Source: an uncultured Holophagales bacterium | GTDB lineage: Bacteria; Acidobacteriota; Thermoanaerobaculia; UBA5066 | NCBI GenBank assembly: GCA_937927565.1 | Contig: CALBDV010000718.1 | Coordinates: 1 to 7,118 of the forward strand | DNA length: 7,118 bases | Direction of reading: 5' to 3' | Shown: positions 1 through 6,612 of the stretch, in pieces | How positions within the stretch are numbered: the stretch's first letter is position 1 | How the letters are laid out: every line of letters starts with the position of its first letter | Position numbers and translations under genes: made by a program | Notes under the pieces: model-generated | The model's database searches: none | Told to the model about the DNA's origin: nothing | What the model saw: the letters and a program-made list of their open reading frames with translations, nothing else

Positions 1-1
1 T

Positions 2-709
2 CTCGGGGTTGAATACCGAGTACAGACCTGGGATGCGTATGGCTCCTTCCCTGCCGCGCTCGACTTACTGCGTCCCGGCCTGCGCCGCGGGCCCACCGTC
101 GTCGGCCCGGTTGATCTCGGTTGGCTTTCCTACGTGGGACACGGGCACATCTACGCGACCTGCGACCACTACCTCGTCGTCCTTGGCGTGGAGGGCGATG
201 TCCTTAGTCTCTGCGACCCAGAGGGCTATCCGCTCCTGCTTGTCCGCGTCTCGGATCTTCTCCGCGCCTGGCGCGCCGCGGATGTGCCGGAAGGGCGCGG
301 CGCGTTCGTCATGCGCCAGGTACTCGCACCACTCTCCCCGCGCCTCACGCCCTCGCTCATTCGGATGATCGTCGCTCATGCCGCTGCCAACGTGCGGGCA
401 GCCAGACAGCATGAGTTCGGCGGCGGCAACGCGCTTCGCCTCCTCGCCAGAGGCTGGGATGCCCTGCAGCGTCAGCCCTCCCTTCGCCGAGGCACCCTCT
501 TCGCCGTCTCTATCCGTATGCAGCGACTGCTGCTTCAGCGGCGACTTGCCGAAGAACTCATCGCTAACGACCCACTCCTCTCGAGTATCGACACCGCGAT
601 GGCGCTCCTCGGTCGCGTTCTTTCCGACTCCAGCCACGCGCCGCAGATGCTGCTACGCGCCGGCGACGTTGAGGACGAGCTCACAGGCCTCCTCGAGGCA
701 CGTGCATGA
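2..709 (+). CDS. BtrH-like acyltransferase / C39-peptidase-fold protein, 5' end outside window
   Basis: The reading frame is open from base 2 to the TGA at 707-709 (235 residues visible), so the N-terminus and any catalytic cysteine lie before the window. Residues 35-75 carry the pattern of the BtrH N-terminal domain: GPVDLGWLSY, then CDHYLVVLG with a candidate catalytic His at residue 56, then LCDPEG with a candidate Asp at 72. The remaining 160 residues are helical and would match the variable C-terminal half (DUF4872-like). In butirosin biosynthesis, BtrH transfers an acyl chain from an acyl carrier protein to an aminoglycoside amine. Here the family link is by motif recall, and the substrate is unknown. 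It overlaps the next gene, a KAS III homologue, by four bases, which fits a role in handling a carrier-bound acyl group. A plain cysteine peptidase of the C39 fold is the main alternative. Confidence 0.7.
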   Translation, partial: LGVEYRVQTWDAYGSFPAALDLLRPGLRRGPTVVGPVDLGWLSYVGHGHIYATCDHYLVVLGVEGDVLSLCDPEGYPLLLVRVSDLLRAWRAADVPEGRGAFVMRQVLAPLSPRLTPSLIRMIVAHAAANVRAARQHEFGGGNALRLLARGWDALQRQPSLRRGTLFAVSIRMQRLLLQRRLAEELIANDPLLSSIDTAMALLGRVLSDSSHAPQMLLRAGDVEDELTGLLEARA

Positions 710-1608
710 TCGGCATCCGGGCCTTCACGGTCTACTTGCCATCCACATCGGTCGCGATCGAGGACCTGCTTGCAGTCGCGGGCGAGTCGCCCGCCCTCCT
801 CGCGCCCATGCTCGCCGGCGGCCTGCGCCGCGTGCCGATCGCCTCGGGAATCGAGGAGCTTATCGGGGGCGCGCTGGAGGCGCTCCCTCCTGGCATCGCG
901 CCCCTCGCGTGCTTCTTCGCACACTCGCTACCAGATGACGGCGAAGCGGCGGCTGCGCTGCGACGCCGCTTCGCCAGCACGCCGCTCCTCGAGCTCAGCG
1001 GGCAGCCCTGCGCGATCCTTCATTTTGTGATTCGCGCCGCTTCCGCGTGGCTGCGGCGCAATGGGTCTGCGATCGACGAGGTCCTAGTCGTAGGCGCCGA
1101 CCACGCGCGGGCGCCCGCCGATCGTCTCTTCTTCAACTCCGCGATGGGCGACGCAGCCGTGGCGCTGCTGCTCGGCCGCCAAGACCTAAAGCTCGCCCTG
1201 CTCGCGTCCTACGTCGACACGGACCTAATTGCCTGCGATGGAGCGCGGTCGGATGCCGACGCCATTCGTGATTTCCGAGCGGTGAACCCGAGCGCCATTC
1301 GCACCGCGATCACCGAATGCGCCCGCCAAGCCGGGTTGACTGTGAATGACGTCCGATTCCTCTTTCCGCACACGCCCTACACGTCGATCTGGGACGCAGT
1401 TGCCTCGTTGCTGCGGTACCCTCGAGAACGAATCGTGACGGATTCCGTCGGCCGAACGGGCCATCTTAACTCCAACGACGCCTTCGTACACCTACACGAG
1501 GCGCTTTCCGGCGGGCGCCTGAAACGCGGCGACGTCGTGATGACAGTCAATCCTGGGTTCGGCGGCACCCGCGGCTGCACGCTCCTGCGGGTTGGAGGCG
1601 GCGCATGA
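706..1608 (+). CDS. FabH-like beta-ketoacyl-ACP synthase III family enzyme
   Basis: This 300-residue protein has the length and layout of thiolase-fold KAS III enzymes. The candidate nucleophile is Cys102 in SGQPCAILH, followed by EVLVVGADHA at 125-134 and FNSAMGDAAVALLLG at 143-157, the usual GDGA-type core strand. The candidate catalytic His is His222 in FPHTPYTS. The third catalytic position, Asn in the GN motif of FabH, appears to be His253 in TGHLNSND. The C-terminal GDVVMTVNPGFGGTRGCTLL matches the family's closing glycine-rich strand. KAS III enzymes condense an acyl-CoA with malonyl-ACP, but divergent members act as O- or N-acyltransferases, and the altered triad makes such a role possible. 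The start ATG overlaps the upstream TGA as ATGA, and GAGG at 695-698 lies seven bases before it. Family assignment is firm; the reaction is not. Confidence 0.85.
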   Translation: MIGIRAFTVYLPSTSVAIEDLLAVAGESPALLAPMLAGGLRRVPIASGIEELIGGALEALPPGIAPLACFFAHSLPDDGEAAAALRRRFASTPLLELSGQPCAILHFVIRAASAWLRRNGSAIDEVLVVGADHARAPADRLFFNSAMGDAAVALLLGRQDLKLALLASYVDTDLIACDGARSDADAIRDFRAVNPSAIRTAITECARQAGLTVNDVRFLFPHTPYTSIWDAVASLLRYPRERIVTDSVGRTGHLNSNDAFVHLHEALSGGRLKRGDVVMTVNPGFGGTRGCTLLRVGGGA

Positions 1609-2762
1609 CCAGAGGCCGGGAGATCGCGATCTCCGTCTTCTTTCGCGCTGTTTCGCGCGTCTTGCGCAGCGGACGGCCGCGCTTCGTGCCGCCGCCGTTC
1701 TGGTTTCATCATGACGACGCCGTCGCGGAGATCTGGTTTCCGACACGCGGTTGCCGCTGGAGCTTTATCGGCTATTGCAACATGTGCAATTTTGGTCTGC
1801 CGGATACTTTCACGCAGGCGCAGGCTATCGCTGCCGTGCGTGCCGCGCTTGCCGAGATCGGCGACCGGGCGTCAGCAATCTGGGTCAGCCCGTTCAACAT
1901 GCTCGACGAGACGGAGGTACCAGCGCCGATGAGGCGCGAGATCATGCGTTTGGTCGCCGCCTCGCGCGCGAGTCTCGTGATCTTCGAGACCCATCCCGAG
2001 ACCATCACACCAGAGGCCGTCCGCGAGTGTCTCACCCTCCTCGGCGGGAAGTCTCTCTCGGTCGAGCTGGGTGTCGAGTCGATGGATCCCTTCGTGCGGC
2101 TAGTGTGTATCAACAAGAGCTTTGACAACGCAGTTATCGAACGCGCTCTCACCGGCATTCATCGAGGGGGCGCGTCCAGCAACGTGAACCTCTTTGTCGG
2201 GGCACCTTTCCTTAGCCGCGACGAGCAGATCACAGATGCCGTCGTATCCGTGGACGCGGCGTTCGCCGCCGGGGCCGATCACGTCATTCTGTTCCCGTCC
2301 CACATCAAGCCCCACACCCTTGTGGCCTGGATGTATGAGCGCGGCATGTACGAGCGACTCTCGCTCTGGTCATTGGTCGACGTGCTTGCGCGTCTCCAGC
2401 CGCGTCTGCTTTCGCGCGTGCATGTGGCTTGGTTAGAGCCGAAGGACCATCCCGGCGCGGCGCTGATCGCCGAGGCGACCACGTGCCCCCGTTGCATCGG
2501 CCCCCTTCTCGACACATTCGACCGACACGATCGTGTCCTGAGCCTTGACTCCGTGGCCGCCCTAGACGCAATGTGCTGCGCCTGCCGCCCTGCGGCACGG
2601 GCGCCCGAAGCGCCGCTACGCGACCGGATCGCGGAGGCGCTACCCCCCATAGGCGCTGGCGTCCTCGGCGATGCGTGGTGGAGTGCCCATGGTGAGGAGA
2701 CGGTTCGATCACTCGACCGCGAATGGGCGCGTCTCCGTGCGCCACTCGAAGGGACCGCATGA
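1605..2762 (+). CDS. Radical SAM enzyme resembling archaeosine synthase subunit RaSEA
   Basis: The protein has 385 residues. The cluster motif is TRGCRW...YCNMCNFG, giving Cys50, Cys58 and Cys61 in CX7CX2C spacing, which I recall as characteristic of the RaSEA/TIGR01210 group rather than the common CX3CX2C. Further matches to that group are ELGVES at 154-159, CINKSF at 168-173, and the stretch from PSHIKPHTLV to LWSLVDVL at 231-261. The C-terminal third has TCPRC (Cys294, Cys297) and MCCAC (Cys324, 325, 327), which could bind zinc or a second cluster. In archaea RaSEA acts on a lysine adduct of a tRNA base. Here the neighbours are acyl and carbamoyl transferases, so a small-molecule substrate is more likely. 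The start ATG overlaps the upstream TGA, and GGAGG at 1594-1598 precedes it by six bases. Radical SAM membership is certain; the RaSEA link is by motif recall. Confidence 0.85.
   Translation: MTRGREIAISVFFRAVSRVLRSGRPRFVPPPFWFHHDDAVAEIWFPTRGCRWSFIGYCNMCNFGLPDTFTQAQAIAAVRAALAEIGDRASAIWVSPFNMLDETEVPAPMRREIMRLVAASRASLVIFETHPETITPEAVRECLTLLGGKSLSVELGVESMDPFVRLVCINKSFDNAVIERALTGIHRGGASSNVNLFVGAPFLSRDEQITDAVVSVDAAFAAGADHVILFPSHIKPHTLVAWMYERGMYERLSLWSLVDVLARLQPRLLSRVHVAWLEPKDHPGAALIAEATTCPRCIGPLLDTFDRHDRVLSLDSVAALDAMCCACRPAARAPEAPLRDRIAEALPPIGAGVLGDAWWSAHGEETVRSLDREWARLRAPLEGTA
2748..2752 (+). promoter_or_regulatory. Ribosome binding site deciding the carbamoyltransferase start
   Basis: GAAGG ends six bases before the ATG at 2759. 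This supports that codon over the in-frame ATG at 2723, which lies 40 bases inside the upstream gene. Confidence 0.6.
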
Positions 2763-3634
2763 AGCACCTGCTCGCCAGTGTCGATAAGGCATTCTTACGC
2801 GACTGGGTCGAACACGGCGAGCGCGCCACAAGACCTCGCGACGGTCTTCTTGCCTTCGTCAGCGCCCGCGCCTCCACGCGCACGCGCACCTCCGTCGCCC
2901 GCGCTGCGCAGCTGCTTGGGCTGGCTTTCCTCGAGATCCCCTGGACGGCCTTCTATGGCAATCCGGAGGTTCACGAGGGGGCGCGCCGCCTCGTGCGCAG
3001 CGAGTTGAAGAGCATGGGTGCTGCCTTCGTCCGGGCCGCGGTGCTCAGGGTGGACGACCAGGACCTTCTTGAGGTAGCCGCGGGCGATGCACCACCGCTC
3101 GTCATCAACGGTTGCACCGATCAATGGCATCCCCTGCAGAGCCTGGCCGACCTTCGAGCCTTGCGAGAGCGCACCGGCGCTCTTGCCGGGCGAGCGGTCG
3201 CGTTTGTCGGTAACGGCGACGGCCCAGTTGCGGCATCCCTGGCTGTTGCGTCCGCAGCGGTAGGCTGTCACGTGCGCATCGTTGGTCCGTACCCGCCGCG
3301 CAACGATGTCTGCCGCCTCACCGCTGCTTTGGGCTGCCCGGTCGACTACTCGACCGACCCCTCCGCGATTCGCGGCTGCGTCGCTGTCTATGCTGACGAG
3401 TGGCTCTACCGCGCATTGAGCGACGATGAGCGTGACGCCACGCGGCCGTACCGCATCACGCCCGAACTGCTGGCCGCTTACGCTCCAGACGCAGCGGTCA
3501 TGCATTGCCTGCCGTTTGGAGACGAGATCACGCCAGCGCTGCTCGACACGTCAACTTCTCTCGTCTGGCGCCAGGCCGCGCTCCGCGCTCCCGCACTCGC
3601 TGCATACGTCGACTACGCCTTAGAGAGCACGTAG
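2759..3634 (+). CDS. Carbamoyltransferase of the ornithine carbamoyltransferase family, divergent acceptor site
   Basis: This 291-residue protein keeps the carbamoyl-phosphate side of the family: STRTRTS at 39-45, VINGCTDQWHPLQSLADL at 115-132 (the HPxQ motif), MHCLP at 248-252 and an Arg in the final helix (Arg276). The second half opens with VAFVGNGDGPVAASL at 147-161, the usual Rossmann-like strand and loop. Where ornithine enzymes have D-x-W followed by Ser-Met-Gly, this protein has DEWLYRALSDDE at 213-224, so the residues that hold the ornithine amino acid group are missing. It therefore probably carbamoylates another amine. The start at 2759 was chosen over an ATG at 2723 because it gives the same ATGA overlap as the two upstream junctions and has GAAGG six bases before it. 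In viomycin-type clusters, OTCase homologues carbamoylate diaminopropionate; the SbnA-like gene nearby makes that comparison tempting. An acetylornithine- or putrescine-type enzyme is possible. Confidence 0.87.
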   Translation: MKHLLASVDKAFLRDWVEHGERATRPRDGLLAFVSARASTRTRTSVARAAQLLGLAFLEIPWTAFYGNPEVHEGARRLVRSELKSMGAAFVRAAVLRVDDQDLLEVAAGDAPPLVINGCTDQWHPLQSLADLRALRERTGALAGRAVAFVGNGDGPVAASLAVASAAVGCHVRIVGPYPPRNDVCRLTAALGCPVDYSTDPSAIRGCVAVYADEWLYRALSDDERDATRPYRITPELLAAYAPDAAVMHCLPFGDEITPALLDTSTSLVWRQAALRAPALAAYVDYALEST

Positions 3635-3664
3635 CCGCGGTTCTCGATCGACGTCCAGCCGCAG

Positions 3665-3685
3665 GGGTCGCTATCGGTGCGACCT
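3665..3685. terminator. Possible hairpin between the two convergent operons
   Basis: GGTCGC (3666-3671) and GCGACC (3679-3684) form a perfect 6-bp stem around a 7-base loop, with one possible G-T pair added at the base. It sits in the 49-base gap between converging genes and covers the first base of the minus-strand stop codon. No T-run follows on either strand, so it is not a classical intrinsic terminator. It could act as a weak two-way stop or mRNA 3' end, or be chance in GC-rich DNA. Confidence 0.3.
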
Positions 3686-4688
3686 ATTCGGGTTGAGACT
3701 GCTCGGGTCTCGCGCGTTGTCCCGCCCACCAGCTGCTCGCATCAACGATCGTCGGCTCGGCGAGCTCGACGCCGAGATCGATCATCATGTCGCAATAGTT
3801 GTCGGCGCCGTCCGCAGCGATCGCGACGACGACCTCGTCTGGGCGTGCGGCCGAAATGCGCCTGGCGATGGCGAGCGTCATCCCCGAGGTGATCCCCACG
3901 GCGACGCCTTCCCGTCGTGCAAAGTCGAGCGCCTCCCGGATGGCCATCGCATCCTCGACACGTGCGAAGGAGTCGATGACGTAGCCGTGCTGCCGTAGCA
4001 GGTGCGAGGGCGTGCGTAGTCCTGCGCCGGCAGTCAGGTACGGCCCCGGCGTGCCTCCAAAGATGGTGGAGCCCGCCGGCTCAACGCCGATGATACGCAC
4101 GTCGCGGTTCCGCCGCTTGAGGGCCCGGCCCACGCCACAGATGGTGCCTCCGCTGCCGACCGCCACTACGACAATCGCAGCGGAGCCGCCAGTCTGTTCG
4201 TAGATTTCGACTCCAGTCGTCTCTTCGTGCGCACGAACGTTCGCGGGGTTCGCGAGCTGTCTTGTCCAGTGGAACTCGCCGGTCGCCGCAAGTTCGGCCG
4301 CACGTCGGGTCCTCTCGGACCGATGGTCACCGTCCGGGCTAGTCACGAACTCGACTTCGGCCCCCGCGCCGCGCAGCCGCTCGATCTTTGCCCTCGCGAT
4401 GGTGGGATCGACCACGCACCGCAGCCTGAAACCAAACTCGCGGGCGAACACGGCTAGCGAAGCGCCGAGGTTTCCCGACGTCGACTCCACTAGCTGCCGC
4501 GTCGCGATGGCACTTGGCGATTCCATCGCCGCGCGGAAGACGTAGTACGCGGTACGGTCCTTGATGCTGCCGCCACGGTTGTACATCTCGAACTTCGTGA
4601 AGAGTCTTCCGGTCGGGGCAAACGACGCGCACCGAAGCAGCGGCGTCTTGCCGATGCCGTACGCCTCCAATGGACCGACTATCGGCAT
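3684..4688 (-). CDS. PLP-dependent cysteine synthase family enzyme, SbnA-like
   Basis: The protein has 334 residues from ATG 4688. The N-terminal GIGKTPLLR (11-19) is typical of the family. The PLP lysine is Lys43 in NRGGSIKDR, the substrate loop is ESTSGNLGASLA (68-79), the phosphate loop is GSGGTICGVG (179-188), and GITSGMTLA (265-273) is the second substrate segment. After the loop it reads CVVDPTIARAKIE rather than the MPETMS pattern of true cysteine synthases. That favours the SbnA group, where O-phosphoserine and an amine such as glutamate are joined on the way to 2,3-diaminopropionate. The family is certain; the SbnA subtype is inference, and ordinary cysteine or cystathionine synthase chemistry is not excluded. 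A GTG at 4694 with GAAAG five bases upstream is an equally possible start. A longer frame to 4874 exists but would overlap the upstream radical SAM gene by 167 bases. It follows that gene after about 20 bases, so the two are probably cotranscribed. Confidence 0.87.
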   Translation of the reverse strand: MPIVGPLEAYGIGKTPLLRCASFAPTGRLFTKFEMYNRGGSIKDRTAYYVFRAAMESPSAIATRQLVESTSGNLGASLAVFAREFGFRLRCVVDPTIARAKIERLRGAGAEVEFVTSPDGDHRSERTRRAAELAATGEFHWTRQLANPANVRAHEETTGVEIYEQTGGSAAIVVVAVGSGGTICGVGRALKRRNRDVRIIGVEPAGSTIFGGTPGPYLTAGAGLRTPSHLLRQHGYVIDSFARVEDAMAIREALDFARREGVAVGITSGMTLAIARRISAARPDEVVVAIAADGADNYCDMMIDLGVELAEPTIVDASSWWAGQRARPEQSQPE

Positions 4689-4707
4689 TCCCACGATCGC
4701 TTTCGTG

Positions 4708-5769
4708 TCACGACCTGGGGTACGAGATGACCACCGACGACGTGTACTCGCATCTCCGCGACAACGCACCCGACCCGAGGAGCCGCTGCAGGTCACAGGA
4801 GAATGTCGCCGGGTCGACGACTCCAGCACGATCCGCGACGCCCGCAGCCGTGATCTGCCAAGCGCTTGAACCAATCGTCCCGTCGCTGTTGATTGTCAGA
4901 CTGGGCGTCTCAGCGGGTCGCTCAATCGCGAAACCGCGACTCCGGAGCATCGGTGCCTGCTCTTCCACCAGCGGGATGCGACTCGCTTTGAGGCCGAGGC
5001 GAAACGACGTCACTCGGTGAAGTGGAATGTCGTTCAGCGAGACGAGCGCACGGCGGAGCGCGTCGTCAGAAAGGAAGAACGCCGGATCGAGCGAAACGCC
5101 ACGTCCGACCGGCTGCATCTCGAACAGGCTGAAGCGCGTCAGGCCTCTCGCCGCGAAGAAGTCGATCATCTCGGGGACGACACCGTAATTGGCTCCGTAC
5201 AATGTGATCCGGAGCGTCACTGTAACTCCGTTCGTCTGCAGAAGGTCGCACGTGCGAAGAACCGGCTGCAGCGGAATGAGGCGGATTCGCCGCTGAAGAT
5301 CGTCAGTGTGGCCCTCGACTGAGACGCGAACTGCCTGCAGAAGACGCAGCTTCTCGAATGGGACATCGATCTTTGCCGCTCCTCCAGTCGTGATCGTAAC
5401 AATGGACCAGCAGCGCTCAGGTACGCGCGCGAAGACATCCTTCAGATCCGACCTGAGGAAGACCTCTCCTCCTTCCATGTGGACGTCGCTATCATACTCG
5501 TCCGCCAGCGTCTCGAGCACACGTCCAATCGCGGCGGCGGGCAGCAACGGCGCCGACGAGCGCATTCGCGCTTCGTAATAGCAGTGCACGCACTTCAGAT
5601 TGCACACCGGCGTGACGTACACATGCGCATTGAGTCGCGGTCGGGGCAAAGCCGCCCTCATAGACATCGAGATTAGCATCCAACCCGAGGTACGCGCCAC
5701 CTTAAGAGTGCGGGACTCGACTCCCGCGCTTGGGCGGTGGGAGTCCGGCGTCGACGAGGCGTCCGTCAC
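4708..5769 (-). CDS. Radical SAM enzyme with degenerate SPASM-like C-terminus
   Basis: The protein has 353 residues from GTG 5769. TPVCNLKCVHCYYEA holds Cys56, Cys60 and Cys63 in the classic CX3CX2C motif that binds the 4Fe-4S cluster. MEGGEVFLRSDL at 98-109 is the GGE motif that contacts S-adenosylmethionine. The usual alternating barrel follows to about residue 255. At 289-304 the text PSLTINSDGTIGSSAW looks like the start of a SPASM domain (I..DG.v.PC), but the cysteine is replaced by serine. Only Cys325 and Cys340 remain in the tail, so a full auxiliary cluster is unlikely. AAGAG at 5777-5781 lies seven bases before the GTG. ATGs at 5679, 5667 and 5661 are alternatives with poorer binding sites, and the first 30 residues look unstructured. 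It lies just upstream of the SbnA-like gene. The substrate cannot be told from sequence. Confidence 0.87.
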   Translation of the reverse strand: MTDASSTPDSHRPSAGVESRTLKVARTSGWMLISMSMRAALPRPRLNAHVYVTPVCNLKCVHCYYEARMRSSAPLLPAAAIGRVLETLADEYDSDVHMEGGEVFLRSDLKDVFARVPERCWSIVTITTGGAAKIDVPFEKLRLLQAVRVSVEGHTDDLQRRIRLIPLQPVLRTCDLLQTNGVTVTLRITLYGANYGVVPEMIDFFAARGLTRFSLFEMQPVGRGVSLDPAFFLSDDALRRALVSLNDIPLHRVTSFRLGLKASRIPLVEEQAPMLRSRGFAIERPAETPSLTINSDGTIGSSAWQITAAGVADRAGVVDPATFSCDLQRLLGSGALSRRCEYTSSVVISYPRS

Positions 5770-5799
5770 GATAGTACTCTTGTGGAGTGCTGACTATTG

Positions 5800-6240
5800 C
5801 CGCAAATCGTCGGCGTGGCGAAGAAGCCCCGACCGGACGTCGCGGAGCAGCTGTTCTTGCTTCCGCCCGCGTCTCAAGACCGGATTCCGGAGGCCACCTC
5901 GCTCGGTTCATCTCGTGAACACCTCTGGTAGCAGGGAGTCGACGGCCACATTGCCACGGGGCGCCTGAAGCATAGGCAGCCGACATCGACTCCGCCGCGG
6001 GAGCGTATACAAGAAGACCTACAGCCCCGTGAGCGGACGAAGCGAAAGCTGACGACGCTGAGTAGGCAGAGGCACTATGGCGCGACGGAAGGCGATCGTG
6101 GAGCCGGTGCTCAGCCAAATCAAACAGGCGCGTGGTTGTCGCCAGCTCTTGCTTCGAGGGCTTGACCGGGTCGCTCAAGAGTGGACGCTGATCCGCCTGG
6201 CGCACAACCTATTGAAGGTCTACGGGGCCGGGCAACGGCG
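5800..6240 (+). pseudogene. Decayed IS1182-type transposase C-terminus
   Basis: Two frames joined by a shift give the end of an IS1182-like DDE transposase. The first frame reads QGVDGHIATGRLKH (5932-5973), then PRERTKRKL (6025-6051) and ends near HY at 6073-6078. A TAG at 5929-5931 interrupts it just upstream. After one extra base the second frame runs from 6080: ARRKAIVEPVLSQIKQARG, then LLLRGLDRVAQEW and LAHNLLKVYG to about 6228. The pattern RKxxVEPVFGQIKxxRGF...HNLLK is what I recall of this family. The N-terminal half is missing, and the left limit is unclear because similarity fades before about 5850. The second frame stays open to 6430, but the part after about 6240 looks non-coding. 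It is a non-functional remnant that begins within about 30 bases of the radical SAM start. Confidence 0.65.
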
Positions 6241-6612
6241 TGAACCGGCCATCACCGAACCCAGGAGCCTCCCGGGACCGACCCAGCGGGACCGGAACGC
6301 CGCGCGGGTCAGCAGACAGAAGAACCGCCTCAGCGCGATCCGGCGAGCGAGCCAAGACCATGCCCGGCCCCCGGAAGAGGAGCGTTCCGATTGTACGTCT
6401 CGATCTCCTTCTACTGGGACCGTCTCCTAGGCTCTTCGGTCGACAGTTCTAGCTCTTTTCAGTTGATCTTCGTTCGTGGACGACGACTGGACTTGAAGAC
6501 TACGTCCTGAGGTTCGACGATGTACGTCATGACGTTACCGGCTGCCCCTACCGTCCTTCACATCTGAAGGAGGACGCCAGGCACACCCTCACGGTCTCGA
6601 TCCACGGTGCCG
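6241..6612. other. Stretch without a recognisable gene
   Basis: This lies between the two transposase remnants. The plus-strand frame of the decayed transposase stays open to 6430, but its residues there show no family pattern. From 6431 to 6612 composition is less GC-biased and all frames are short. I see no tRNA, CRISPR, clear promoter or terminal inverted repeat. It may contain the worn ends of the two insertion sequences. Confidence 0.5.

Noticed and set aside
65..637. Minus-strand frame of 190 codons opposite the BtrH-like gene
   Set aside because: Antisense to a frame with recognisable motifs and a coupled downstream gene; no motif of its own.
2305..2889. Minus-strand open frame of 194 codons across the radical SAM and carbamoyltransferase junction
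   Set aside because: Antisense to two well-supported genes; arginine-rich composition typical of a shadow frame.
2795..3505. Long minus-strand open frame of 236 codons inside the carbamoyltransferase gene
   Set aside because: It lies wholly antisense to a gene with clear catalytic motifs; long antisense frames are expected in GC-rich coding DNA, and its residues show no family pattern.
4689..4874. N-terminal extension of the SbnA-like protein by 62 residues
   Set aside because: It overlaps the C-terminus of the radical SAM gene, is arginine/serine-rich and precedes the normal family start, so it is read-through of an open frame.
5770..5840. Possible promoter (TTGCGG and TACTAT) before the minus-strand operon
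   Set aside because: The spacing is 23 bases and TACTAT abuts the GTG start, so it does not form a credible promoter.
6524..6535. Perfect 12-bp palindrome ACGTCATGACGT
   Set aside because: One or two such palindromes are expected by chance in 7 kb; no second copy or linked promoter was seen.
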